Source of the DNA: Deltaproteobacteria bacterium
Lineage (GTDB): Bacteria; Desulfobacterota; Desulfobacteria; Desulfobacterales; Desulfatirhabdiaceae
Reading direction: 5' to 3'
Length of the DNA: 64,000 nucleotides
NCBI GenBank assembly: GCA_016219185.1
Contig: JACRBZ010000010.1
Location: 1 to 64,000, forward strand
The notes under the pieces were generated by a model. It was not told the origin of the DNA. It saw only the letters and a list, made by a program, of their open reading frames with translations, and did not search any database. Shown here piece by piece: positions 37,241 to 46,713 of the stretch (the first letter of the stretch is position 1; each line of letters starts with the position of its first letter). A program made the translations under genes and the position numbers.

Positions 37241-40200
37241 CCGTCTCGAGCCGCCTTCGGCAAAATCCCTTGCCCGGAAACCATATTGTGGCGTTTCGAG
37301 GGGATGTCCGGGCATTTTCACTCAGTCTGGATGTTCCCCTGAAGGGAAAGGCCTGGATTCGAACCAATATCGGGCATATCGGGGTCTGCCGCAAAGAGAT
37401 CATCGATCGCATAGAACGGGGAATTCCCTCGCTTGACCAGGACTGGTTCGACATTCCCATGCGCCGGGTTCATGACCGGCTGTTTCAGATAACCCTTGCC
37501 CTGACCGAAATCGGCCATGCCGAGGCCAAATGTTTTTTTCTCGAAGACGGCAAAACGGATCCCGAATGGCCCGAAGGCCCCAATACGGTTCTTAACGTCG
37601 GGTCTGCCCATGCCTGCTGCGCCAACATCATCTATAACGCCTTTGTCCGGCAGTTCGGTCCGAACAAGGCCGGAAATGCCGCACCTCTTGCGGAAGAGCA
37701 GGGCTGGATTCACGCACTCGACAAGTCCGGATATACGGTGATTCCCAAATCCGGTACGTTCCGCGATCTGATCGCGGAGCTGGACTTCATCGTTGGAAGG
37801 CTCGGCTGCCGCTTTCTGCATCTTTTGCCCATCCACCCGACGCCGACAACCTACGCGCGAATGGGCCGCTTTGGCAGTCCTTATGCGGCGCTCAGTTTTA
37901 CGGCCGTGGATCCGGCCCAGGCCGAGTTTGACCCCACGGCCACGCCCCTGGAGCAGTTCATCGAACTGGTGGATGCGGTGCATGGCCGCAATGCCCGGAT
38001 CCTGATCGATATCGCTACCAATCACACGGGTTGGGCGGCCGATCTGCATGAAACCCACCCCGAGTGGCTGGTCCGGGGACAGGACGGCCGCATCGAAGTT
38101 CCCGGAGCCTGGGGCGTTCAGTGGGAAGACCTCACCCGGCTGGACTATTCCAAACCCGAACTCTGGAAGTACATGGCCGATGTGTTTCTCACCTGGTGCC
38201 GCAGAGGGGTGGATGGTTTCCGGTGCGATGCCGGCTACATGATTCCGGTTTCCGCCTGGCAATATATCGTCGCCATTGTCCGGGAACAGTATCCGGACAC
38301 CATTTTTTTCCTGGAAGGCCTTGGCGGAAAAATTTCCGTTGCAAGGGATATCCTGAATACGGCCGGTTTTGACTGGGCCTATTCCGAGCTGTTTCAAAAC
38401 TATGATCGGGGCCAGATCGAAGCCTATCTTCCCGGGGCCCTGGATATTTCCAGGCAGGACGGACTTCTGGTGCATTTTGCCGAAACCCACGACAACAACC
38501 GGCTGGCAGCCCGCTCCATTGCCTATGCCCGCATGCGGACCGCGCTTTGCGCGCTGTTTTCCCATCTGGGGGGCTTCGGGTTTGCCAATGGCGTGGAATG
38601 GCTGGCCACGGAAAAGATCGTTGTCCACGAATCCCCATCCCTGAACTGGGGCGCGGAAATCAACCAGATCGATTTCATCCGCAGGCTGACCGCCATTTTA
38701 AAGACGCATCCGGCGTTTCAGGATCAAACCCGCATGCAGTTCGTTCAGGCCGGCTCCGGCAATCATCTTGCCCTGCTTCGCTGTCATGAGCCTTCGCAGA
38801 ACAGGCTTCTGGTTGTGGTCAACCTGGATGATCAAAACTCCGCCCCGGCATTCTGGACCTCCCAGCATGAAACACTCATGCCCTGGGATCTTCTCTCCGG
38901 TGAAGCCATCGGGCTTTCCGAATTCGAGGGCCTTCATTCCTGCCACCTTGGCCCTGGCCAGGTGCTGTGCCTTACCGATGATGTGAATGTCCTCCACCGG
39001 CTTCACCGGGAACTGGAGCAGCCACCGGCCATTGCGGATCACCTGGCCCGCCAGTGTCTTTTCGCCAAAGTTCTGGATATCAGAAACGCAATCCACGGAC
39101 TTCAGGATATCGAAGGCTTTGATTTGAACCAGGCCGCATCCCTTCTGGCCAAGGATCCGGTTGCCTGTTGCCGCAAGCTGAATCCATTCACCAGCGAGCC
39201 TCGCATCATTTTCTGGAACTGGCCCAGTGACGGCCGGCGCCTGGTGATGATTCCGCCGGATCATTTTCTGCTGATCCGCGCAGATACCGCTTTCCGGGCC
39301 AGAATCACCGACGGCGACAAGACCCTGGTTCAGGAACAGAGCCTGACCGGTTCGGATGGAAACCATTTCGCCCTTTTCACCCCCCTGCCCGCTCCATCCC
39401 GATCAAGGACTTACGGGCTGAAACTGTCCGTCTATTCAAAGGAGGGCTGCGAGCATCTGGATGCATCCATTCTGGCTTTGTCCCGGCCCAATGATCCTTA
39501 TTTTCCGCCCCGTTACTCCCATGCTGATATCGCGGGTTCGCCCGCCATCTTTCTATCCACCAACGACCGGGGCGCCATGCTGCGTGCGCCCATTGCCTGG
39601 GGCGATCTGACCAGCCGGTACGATGCGCTGCTGGCCGCGAATCTAAGCCCGGACATTCCCGAAAACCGCTGGATCATGATGACCCGGTTTCGCGCCTGGG
39701 GACTCTATCAGGGGTATTCCACGGAAATCTGCATGGACTGTTTCGACGCCTTTACCCTGGATGAAACCGGCTGGGGCCTCTGGCGGTTTCGCGTGCCTTC
39801 GGGCCAGGGAGAGCATGTCCTTTTAACCGTCGCTATGCGGCTGGATCCCCATGAAAACCGGCTTAAAATGCTCTGGTATCGTTATCCGGCAGACGGCAAT
39901 CTTTCCTCCCTTCCGGATGCCAAACCCGTCCAGGTCATTCTTCGCCCGGATATCGAAAACCGGAATTTTCACGAAACCACCAAGGCCTATCTGGGATCGG
40001 AAACCCAGTTTCCCGCGGCTGTGACCGCCGTACCCGACGGTTTTATTTTTCATCCGGATCCGTTTCACCGCCTGGAAGTCAGGGCACCGGCCGGCCAGTA
40101 CCATTCCGAGCCGCACTGGCAGTATATGGTTCACCGCCGACTGGAAGCCGAACGGGGGCTGGATCCGGATTCTGACCTGTTCAGTCCCGGCTATTTTTCC

Positions 40201-41526
40201 ATTTCATTAACCGGCGGACAAAAGGCGGAGTTGACGGCTCATGTCACGGCAGCCGATGCCACGTCCCCGGCCCAGACCCAAACCCGCTTTCGAAAAAAAA
40301 TTGCCTCAGCTTTCGACAGTCCAATGGCGCCCTCTTTCTCCGATGGATTAAAAGCTGCGCTTCATCAATATATCGTCAACCGCGGGAACCTCAAATCCGT
40401 GATCGCTGGCTTTCCCTGGTTTCTGGATTGGGGGCGCGATGCGCTGATCGTGGTCCGGGGCATGGTCAGCGCCGGGTTTCTGAGCGAAGCCAGGGACGTG
40501 CTCATTCAGTTCGGTCAGTTCGAGCACGGCGGGACCCTTCCGAACATGATCTGCGGAGACGATGCCGCCAACCGCGACACCTCCGATGCCCCGCTCTGGT
40601 TCTTTGTCGCCTGCAACGATCTGATCCGGGCCGAGGGCAAGGACCGGTTTTTAAACCATGCCTGCGGCAACCGGACCCTTCGGCAGGTTCTGGTTTCCAT
40701 CGGTGAGTCTTACCTTTCCGGAACCTCAAACGGCATTCGCATCGATCCGGATACCGGGCTTGTTTTCAGCCCCGCCCACTATACCTGGATGGACACCAAC
40801 CACCCGGCCGGAACCCCGCGGGAAGGCTATGCCATCGAAATCCAGGCCCTGTGGTTTGCGGCCCTGACGTTCCTGTCTCGTCACGACCTGCCGGAGAAAT
40901 CTGGAAAATGGCAGGAGCTGGCGCAAAAAGTCCGGCAATCGGTGATGGAGCTTTTTGTCCTTCCCGAAGAGGGATTTCTTTCGGACTGCCTGCATGCAGT
41001 GCCCGGAACCCCGGCCCGCATGGCGGAAAGAGACGACGCCCTAAGGCCAAATCAGCTTCTGGCCATCACCCTTGGGCTCATCTGCAATGCCGACATCTGC
41101 GATGCGGTTCTTAAGGCCTGTCAAACGCTTCTTATTCCCGGCGCCATCCGGAGCCTTGCGGACCGGCCCCTGAAGCGCCCGCTTGAAATCCGGCGAAACG
41201 GCCAGCTCATCAATGATCCCCACAACCCCTATCAGGGTCGGTATACCGGAGACGAAGACACCCGCCGCAAACCCGCTTACCATAACGGCACCGCCTGGAC
41301 CTGGCAATTTCCCTCCTACTGCGAAGCCTGGATGCTGCGCTACGGCGATGAAGGCAAGGCCACGGCAAGGGCTTTGCTTTACAGCAGCATCGATCTGATC
41401 CGAACCGGCTGTATCGGCCACATTCCCGAAATCCTGGACGGCAATTTCCCCCACACGCCCCGCGGCTGCGACGCCCAGGCCTGGGGCGTCAGCGAACTGC
41501 TGCGGGTATGGCTGCTGACGTCGTGA
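37237..41526 (+). CDS. Glycogen debranching enzyme, GH13 plus GH133
   Basis: A 1429-residue two-part enzyme. The N-terminal half is an alpha-amylase-type GH13 domain: LLPIHPTPTTYARMG, DIATNHTGWAAD, nucleophile Asp in VDGFRCDAGY (~residue 328), acid/base Glu in FFLEGLGG (~358) and ETHDNN (~417). A middle region of unclear beta-rich domains follows. The C-terminal ~390 residues are a GDE_C/amylo-alpha-1,6-glucosidase domain (GH133): FPWFLDWGRDALIV, TLPNMICGDDAANRDTSDAP, EGYAIEIQALWFAAL and YHNGTAWTWQFPSY. This is the layout of the bifunctional eukaryotic debranching enzyme (4-alpha-glucanotransferase plus glucosidase). It overlaps the CBM48 gene by 4 bp. It ends 4 bp before the hsdM remnant. 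Confidence 0.92.
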   Translation: MTVSSRLRQNPLPGNHIVAFRGDVRAFSLSLDVPLKGKAWIRTNIGHIGVCRKEIIDRIERGIPSLDQDWFDIPMRRVHDRLFQITLALTEIGHAEAKCFFLEDGKTDPEWPEGPNTVLNVGSAHACCANIIYNAFVRQFGPNKAGNAAPLAEEQGWIHALDKSGYTVIPKSGTFRDLIAELDFIVGRLGCRFLHLLPIHPTPTTYARMGRFGSPYAALSFTAVDPAQAEFDPTATPLEQFIELVDAVHGRNARILIDIATNHTGWAADLHETHPEWLVRGQDGRIEVPGAWGVQWEDLTRLDYSKPELWKYMADVFLTWCRRGVDGFRCDAGYMIPVSAWQYIVAIVREQYPDTIFFLEGLGGKISVARDILNTAGFDWAYSELFQNYDRGQIEAYLPGALDISRQDGLLVHFAETHDNNRLAARSIAYARMRTALCALFSHLGGFGFANGVEWLATEKIVVHESPSLNWGAEINQIDFIRRLTAILKTHPAFQDQTRMQFVQAGSGNHLALLRCHEPSQNRLLVVVNLDDQNSAPAFWTSQHETLMPWDLLSGEAIGLSEFEGLHSCHLGPGQVLCLTDDVNVLHRLHRELEQPPAIADHLARQCLFAKVLDIRNAIHGLQDIEGFDLNQAASLLAKDPVACCRKLNPFTSEPRIIFWNWPSDGRRLVMIPPDHFLLIRADTAFRARITDGDKTLVQEQSLTGSDGNHFALFTPLPAPSRSRTYGLKLSVYSKEGCEHLDASILALSRPNDPYFPPRYSHADIAGSPAIFLSTNDRGAMLRAPIAWGDLTSRYDALLAANLSPDIPENRWIMMTRFRAWGLYQGYSTEICMDCFDAFTLDETGWGLWRFRVPSGQGEHVLLTVAMRLDPHENRLKMLWYRYPADGNLSSLPDAKPVQVILRPDIENRNFHETTKAYLGSETQFPAAVTAVPDGFIFHPDPFHRLEVRAPAGQYHSEPHWQYMVHRRLEAERGLDPDSDLFSPGYFSISLTGGQKAELTAHVTAADATSPAQTQTRFRKKIASAFDSPMAPSFSDGLKAALHQYIVNRGNLKSVIAGFPWFLDWGRDALIVVRGMVSAGFLSEARDVLIQFGQFEHGGTLPNMICGDDAANRDTSDAPLWFFVACNDLIRAEGKDRFLNHACGNRTLRQVLVSIGESYLSGTSNGIRIDPDTGLVFSPAHYTWMDTNHPAGTPREGYAIEIQALWFAALTFLSRHDLPEKSGKWQELAQKVRQSVMELFVLPEEGFLSDCLHAVPGTPARMAERDDALRPNQLLAITLGLICNADICDAVLKACQTLLIPGAIRSLADRPLKRPLEIRRNGQLINDPHNPYQGRYTGDEDTRRKPAYHNGTAWTWQFPSYCEAWMLRYGDEGKATARALLYSSIDLIRTGCIGHIPEILDGNFPHTPRGCDAQAWGVSELLRVWLLTS

Positions 41527-41530
41527 GTAG

Positions 41531-41881
41531 GTTTTTATTGATACTCGCAATATCGGTCACCTGATCAACCGCAGAACACGGGAGCTTTCGGAAGAAGATA
41601 TCGCCTACATCTCGGGCACCTATCATAACTGGCGCAATCCTGACGGTGATTATGAAGATGTGAAAGGGTTCTGCAATTCCGCCTCAATTGAGAGGGTGCG
41701 GGAACTGGATTATGTGCTGACCCCTGGACGGTATGTGGGTTTGCCGGATGATGAAGATGATTTTGATTTTGTCGAACGCTTTACCACATTGAAAGCGGAG
41801 TTTGAAGCTCAATTGAAAGAGGAAAAGAGACTGAATGCGTTGATTGCTGAGAATTTGGGAAAGGTGAAAATCAATGGCTAA
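41531..41881 (+). pseudogene. hsdM: hsdM 3' fragment (type I methylase remnant)
   Basis: An open stretch with no start codon of its own, reading VFIDTRNIGHLINRRTRELS, then DIAYISGTYHNWR, GDYEDVKGFCNSASI and YVLTPGRYVGLPDDEDDFDF, followed by a coiled C-terminus. This is the C-terminal ~115 residues of a type I restriction N6-adenine methylase. A stop codon at 41528 and the debranching enzyme stop (41526) lie immediately upstream, so the catalytic N-terminal ~400 residues are deleted and the break is within a few bases of the neighbouring gene. Its stop overlaps the KilA-N start by 8 bp. Confidence 0.85.
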
Positions 41882-42683
41882 AATTGAGGTGCAGGGAAAA
41901 GAAATTACTGTCATTTCAACCGACCAGCAGGATTATATATCCTTAACCGATATGGTCAGAAATATTAAAAACGGGCTTTCGCTGATCGAAAAATGGCTGA
42001 GAAATAAAAACACCATAGAGTTTCTGGGCATATGGGAAGAGATCTACAATCCAGATTTTAATTCCCCCGAATTCGAGGGAATTAAAAATCAAGCTGGATT
42101 AAACCGGTTTGTTCTCTCTGTAAAACAATGGGTTGATAACACAAATTCAAAAGGAATTATTGCCAAAGCCGGGAGATATGGCGGTACTTATGCCCATAAG
42201 GACATCGCCTTCGAGTTTGCCTCATGGATCTCTCCGCGATTTAAACTCTATCTTATCAAAGAATTTCAGCGCCTCAAAGATCAGGAAAGAAAACTGCTTG
42301 GCTGGGACATCCGCCGGAATCTGGCCAAAATCAATTACCGGATTCATACCGATGCCATCAAGGAAAACCTTGTCCCCCCAGAACTGAGCAAATCCCAGAT
42401 CAACCAAATCTACGCATCTGAAGCGGATATTCTGAATATGGCCCTTTTCGGCAGGACTGCCGCCATATGGCGGGATGCAAACCCGGATAAAAAGGGTAAT
42501 ATCCGGGATTATGCCGATGTCACACAGTTGGTCTGCCTGTCCAATCTCGAAAACCTGAACGCGCTTTTTATCAATGACGGTCTTCCTCAGGAAATACGCC
42601 TTGAACGCTTGAACAAAATCGCCATCAAGCAGATGCGAATATTGACCGCTGATGATGGGATAAAAAAGCTGGAGGGGAAATGA
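41874..42683 (+). CDS. KilA-N domain protein
   Basis: A 269-residue, apparently intact protein with an N-terminal KilA-N DNA-binding domain: YISLTDMVRNI, LIEKWLRNKNTIEFLGIWE, and KAGRYGGTYAHKDIAFEFASWISPRF. The C-terminal half (LGWDIRRNLAKINYRIHTDA) is a conserved extension found in chromosomal members. KilA-N genes are typical phage/MGE genes and also recurrent passengers in type I restriction loci between hsdM and hsdS/hsdR, as here. AAAGGTG precedes the ATG. Activity unknown. Confidence 0.85.
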   Translation: MAKIEVQGKEITVISTDQQDYISLTDMVRNIKNGLSLIEKWLRNKNTIEFLGIWEEIYNPDFNSPEFEGIKNQAGLNRFVLSVKQWVDNTNSKGIIAKAGRYGGTYAHKDIAFEFASWISPRFKLYLIKEFQRLKDQERKLLGWDIRRNLAKINYRIHTDAIKENLVPPELSKSQINQIYASEADILNMALFGRTAAIWRDANPDKKGNIRDYADVTQLVCLSNLENLNALFINDGLPQEIRLERLNKIAIKQMRILTADDGIKKLEGK

Positions 42684-42737
42684 TGGGTGAGCGCAAGAAA
42701 CTGGGTGTAAAATAAACGGGGCATAGGGAAATCGAAA

Positions 42738-42844
42738 ATGAATAACGATCAACGCTGGAGACAAAGATTTCAGAATTTTTCCAATGTCTATCAGACGTTC
42801 TGCAGAGTTATTGAGCGATATGAAGGAAATCAGGAAGACGAGGT
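42738..42844 (+). pseudogene. 5' fragment of HEPN/MNT-type substrate-binding gene
   Basis: ATG 42738 begins NNDQRWRQRFQNFSNVYQ, which resembles the N-terminus of HI0074-like nucleotidyltransferase substrate-binding (HEPN) proteins, the partners of MNT toxins/antitoxins. Similarity stops after ~35 residues and the frame then ends at 42878 within hsdR sequence in another frame. The match is short, so the call is tentative. Confidence 0.45.
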
Positions 42845-43832
42845 GACTCAAATGCCCAAGAAAAAGCGGTACAACTGATGCTTGAGAAAGTGGAAGTCAT
42901 TTCACAAATGTTCCATGGCTTTGCCTATGAAGATTACTTCGAGGCAGACACCGGAAAAAAACTTTCTCTGATACTGGCTGCGGAAGAACACATTCTGGAT
43001 CTGGAAAATGGAAGAATAAGATATATCCGCGAAGTCATTTCCTTGTCCCAGGCTTTTGCCATTGCCATCCCCCGCGAACAGGCAATGGATGTAAAAGATG
43101 AGGTTGCTTTTTTTCAGGCCGTAAAATCACGGCTTGCTAAATTCGACGGCACTGGCGCCGGCGGAACGGATGAGGATATTGAAACAGCGATCCGGCAGGT
43201 CATTGACAAAGCATTGGTTACCGAGCAGGTCATCGATGTCTTTGATGCAGCCGGGATTAAAAAACCGGATATTTCGATTCTTTCAGAAGAATTCCTTCTG
43301 GAAGTTAAAAGTATGGAGCATAAGAACATTGCTCTTGAGGTCCTGAAAAAACTGTTGAATGACGAAGATCAGGGCAAGAATCAAAAAAAACCTCATCCTG
43401 GGCAAATCGTTAATGGAAATGCTGGAAAATTCCATCAAGAGGTACCACAACAAGATCATTACCGCCGCGGAAGTTATTGAAGAGCTAATCGCGTTAGGCA
43501 AAGACATCCAACAGATGGATATAAAGCCTCAGGAGATGGGGCTATCTGAAATCGAGTATGCTTTTTATACAGCCATTGCCAATAACGACAGCGCCCGAGA
43601 GGTGATGGGAAAAGACAAATTAAGGGAACTTGCCGTCGTGTTGTATAAAAAAGTTAAAGAAAACGCATCTATCGACTGGACCATCAAGGAAAGCGTGAAA
43701 GCCAAGTTGAAGGTTATTGTAAAGAGGACTTTGCGGCAGTATGGCTACCCGCCGGATGTGCAAAAACTGGCTACTGAGACGGTTTTAAAACAGGCCGAAA
43801 TGATTGCGGAAGAAATTACGCACAGCAAATAG
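42845..43832 (+). pseudogene. hsdR: hsdR 3' fragment with frameshift
   Basis: C-terminal ~325 residues of a type I restriction endonuclease R subunit (DUF3387-type region). Family sequence starts at about AQEKAVQLMLEK (from 42854, upstream of the ATG at 42878) and runs through EVISQMFHGF, FFQAVKSRLAKF, AAGIKKPDISILSEEFL to KKLLNDE. At about 43367 one extra base shifts the frame; the protein resumes as IRARIKKNLILGKSLMEMLE and continues to GYPPDVQKLATETVLKQAE, stopping at 43832. The helicase and nuclease domains are absent. The piece is joined directly to the HEPN-like fragment. Confidence 0.85.
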
Positions 43833-43913
43833 ATCCCTGTAACGAGCGGCGAAGCCTTACTACCAGTATATCTACGCCCCTTCAATCGCTCCTGACGGTG
43901 AAGGAGAAATATC

Positions 43914-44246
43914 ATGCCGAAATCAAAAAAAATCCCGGATAATCAAATCACCGTCTACCAGACATCCGACGGGAAAATCAATATCGAGGTACTGTATACC
44001 AATGAAAATGTCTGGCTTTTCCAGAAACGTTTAGCGGAACTGTTCGATGTTGACCGAAGTGTTATTACCAAGCATCTGAGAAACATCTTCTCATCCAACG
44101 CGTTACGGGAAGATTCAGTATGTGCAAATTTTGCACATACTGCCGAAGACGGTAAGGAATATGAAAAATACCGGAGCATTCAGGACAAAAATTATGTCTC
44201 CGATTTTGACAAAGAAATAAAGCGTATCGCCACGGATAAAAATTGA
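43914..44246 (+). pseudogene. rhuM with internal in-frame deletion
   Basis: 110-codon frame with AAGGAG upstream. Residues 1-80 match the RhuM N-terminus (ITVYQTSDGKINIEVLY, NVWLFQKRLAELFDVDRSVI, HLRNIFSSNALREDSV, TAEDGKEY). The last 30 residues (EKYRSIQDKNYVSDFDKEIK) match the extreme C-terminus of RhuM proteins, normally about 200 residues further on. The central part is lost in frame. RhuM genes often accompany type I R-M loci. Confidence 0.75.
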
Positions 44247-45106
44247 CGAATAAACGAACGGGCCTTATACAAATAAATCTTGCCGTATTCCTGTTCGGCT
44301 TTGCCGGCCTGTTTGGAAAATTCATCCATATTCATCCGGCTGCCATTACTTTTGGTCGGACGTTTTTTGCCGGAATCACGCTTTTCATTGGTTTGATTCT
44401 GACACGGACAGCCCTCTCAATTCAATCATTCAGGGACTTTTTAACCCTTCTGCTTTCAGGCTTTGTTTTAGCAGTTCATTGGTTTACCTTTTTTCAATCC
44501 ATTCAGGTCTCATCCGTGGCGATCGGGCTGTTGTCTTTCTCATCATTTCCTCTCTTTGTAACCTTTATGGAGCCTTATTTTTTTGGTGAGAGGTTAAAAG
44601 TCTTTGATGTGATCATCAGCGTGATCGTGGTAATGGGACTGGTCTTAGTCATCCCTGCCTTCGATTTTTCCAACCACGTCACACAAGGGGTGTTTTGGGG
44701 AGTTCTTTCCGGCCTAACTTTCGCCTTCCTCTCGCTGCTCAATCGCATGCATGTCGGCCGGCATCAGCCGTTGGCAATTGCCTTCTATCAACTCGTCTTT
44801 GCCACGCTATTCAGCTTACCCGCGGTTTTCTTTTCCGGTGCGTCACCCACATCGCGGGATATATTGCTTTTATTGGTTCTTGGAGTTATGTGTACAGCTT
44901 TGGCCCAGTTGCTTTTTATCGGCAGTTTGAGGCACATAAAAGCCCAATTGGCGAGCGTGATAGCAGGGCTGGAACCCGTGTACGGCATTGTCTTTGCTTT
45001 TTTGCTGTTAAGTGAAGTTCCATCGCTTAGAACCTGCATCGGCGGATTATTGATCCTGGGCGCTGTTTTCGCTGCGATGGTCAAGCACATGAAAGTGGCG
45101 CAATAA
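44243..45106 (+). CDS. EamA-family (DMT) membrane transporter
   Basis: Inner-membrane transporter of 287 residues with about ten hydrophobic helices in two EamA repeats (first near LIQINLAVFLFGFAGLFGKF, second from GVFWGVLSGLTFAFLSLLNR). DMT-family members export or import small metabolites; substrate unknown. The only suitable start is TTG 44243, overlapping the rhuM stop (TTGA); no ribosome site is seen, so translation may depend on coupling to the rhuM remnant. The gene may mark the right border of the decayed defence locus. Confidence 0.85.
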   Translation: MTNKRTGLIQINLAVFLFGFAGLFGKFIHIHPAAITFGRTFFAGITLFIGLILTRTALSIQSFRDFLTLLLSGFVLAVHWFTFFQSIQVSSVAIGLLSFSSFPLFVTFMEPYFFGERLKVFDVIISVIVVMGLVLVIPAFDFSNHVTQGVFWGVLSGLTFAFLSLLNRMHVGRHQPLAIAFYQLVFATLFSLPAVFFSGASPTSRDILLLLVLGVMCTALAQLLFIGSLRHIKAQLASVIAGLEPVYGIVFAFLLLSEVPSLRTCIGGLLILGAVFAAMVKHMKVAQ

Positions 45107-45196
45107 CATAAATTCGGGGGAATATCATCAAAATGACCATTGAAAATTGACCCCCTCTGGACCTATTCCATCATCACAACGAATCAGGAGGCGTAA

Positions 45197-46615
45197 ATGA
45201 GAAGTAGATGTACGTGGGTATTGGTATTTATCTGGCTGTTTGGCACATTCACCGCGGCCGGCTTTGCAGAAATTGTTAAAAGGACCAATGAGACCGGTTC
45301 GGCAACCATTTCTTCATCGCAAATTGACGCATTCAAGGCCGCTCTCGGCAAAGACGGCTTCACGGTTACGGAGTGGAATTACGGGCAAGTCGATGTGGCG
45401 CAACTGGTTTGTAATGGCGCAATGAAGACGGGTTTTGCCAATAATGCCGGCGGCAACTATCTGGCCATTACGAACATTATCCAGGGGAAAAATGTTCCAA
45501 GCGAATACCAGCTTCAGCCCAACGACGCCATCGTTATCATTGGTCGTACCCCGCCTCCGGTGGCCTATTTCAGCTATCGCAGCTATCTGTACAAACGCCA
45601 ATATGACGGTGAGTTGGCGCCAAGAACACTTTTTGCCAGTCTGGGCGATATGCTGAACAATCTCGTCATCAAAACGGAAGGAACCGCGGACGGCAACCCG
45701 TACAGCCAGGACGTAATCGTCGTGAGCACAGCCGACAAAGGAGTGGATACGCGTGTAAGGGCTTCGGCCCAGGCAGCCGGGTTCTCACCGGATATCATAA
45801 ACACGGATGTCATCCCCTCATCCGTGGTCAAACTTGGCAAAGGCAGAGACAGCGACACGTTCGCATTCCTGAACCGACTCACCGTGCCTGCCGATGAGCA
45901 GGAGCTTACCGATTATATGCAAAATCCGGGGGTGACAGTGCTTTACCTCAGCCAGAAATCGAGTGCCCCACCCCTTGACCCCTTTCCGACACCGCCGCTT
46001 CGCGTGCGCGGCAACGGAATAACCGAGGCTGACCTGATACCCCCGCTTGAAGCATTGCGAAAGGCTATTCTGGATAATTATTCTGGATTCAAGGCAACGG
46101 AGTTCACCACCAAGGTCTGGATCACCGAGTGGCTGGATGGTATCCAGAGGAAAAAGAACGTCCTTGCAGAAACCCGTGATACAATCTATCTTCGGACCAC
46201 TGCTGATTTCTGGCTGGCCGATGATCCCGACGAGTTCCTGATCATCTATGGTGTCAACCACCAGGCTTTCGGAAAGGCGACTTATTCAAGCTTTTCCGTC
46301 TATCAGAAAGAAAAGGATCTCGGAGTCAAAGGGCTGAACAGCCCGGACTTTGCAAAACATTCCATCGGTATCATTCCCCAGGGTAAATATGCTCCCTATC
46401 TCTATGCCATTAAAGTGGCACGCAACTGCGGTGATGATCCACAATGCATCCAGATAGAATTCCCCGAGTATCTCCAACCCTGCAATGAAGTGGATCTGGA
46501 TAGGGAACTGTTTGTTGGATTTCGGGCTTATCTCGAACCTGCCACAGCGGTTGGACCTAATCCGGCCGAGCTTCTTTATGATCAAGTCATCAAGTTCAAG
46601 AAGCCTTTAAGATGA
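45197..46615 (+). CDS. Unrecognised exported protein
   Basis: A 472-residue protein with a signal peptide (about residues 1-24, ending AGFA) behind CAGGAGG. I do not recognise a domain. Visible features are a region rich in short beta-type segments (AIVIIGRTPPPVAYFSYRSY), repeated references to Tyr/Phe-rich strands, a Pro-rich linker (APPLDPFPTPPLRVRG) near residue 260, and two C-terminal Cys pairs (NCGDDPQC). Probably periplasmic or surface. It is followed by an exported sugar dehydrogenase on the same strand, 98 bp away. Confidence 0.7.
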   Translation: MRSRCTWVLVFIWLFGTFTAAGFAEIVKRTNETGSATISSSQIDAFKAALGKDGFTVTEWNYGQVDVAQLVCNGAMKTGFANNAGGNYLAITNIIQGKNVPSEYQLQPNDAIVIIGRTPPPVAYFSYRSYLYKRQYDGELAPRTLFASLGDMLNNLVIKTEGTADGNPYSQDVIVVSTADKGVDTRVRASAQAAGFSPDIINTDVIPSSVVKLGKGRDSDTFAFLNRLTVPADEQELTDYMQNPGVTVLYLSQKSSAPPLDPFPTPPLRVRGNGITEADLIPPLEALRKAILDNYSGFKATEFTTKVWITEWLDGIQRKKNVLAETRDTIYLRTTADFWLADDPDEFLIIYGVNHQAFGKATYSSFSVYQKEKDLGVKGLNSPDFAKHSIGIIPQGKYAPYLYAIKVARNCGDDPQCIQIEFPEYLQPCNEVDLDRELFVGFRAYLEPATAVGPNPAELLYDQVIKFKKPLR

Positions 46616-46713
46616 CAAGACCATAGTGGCGATGGTCGCGGTTGAGAATGCGACCATCGACCATCCGACAGGCAGCGGTTCAAGCAATGAAAATAACTTT
46701 AAAGGAGGATGCC

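Noticed and set aside
37318-38628. 436-residue open frame on the minus strand
   Set aside because: Shadow of the debranching enzyme's GH13 domain.
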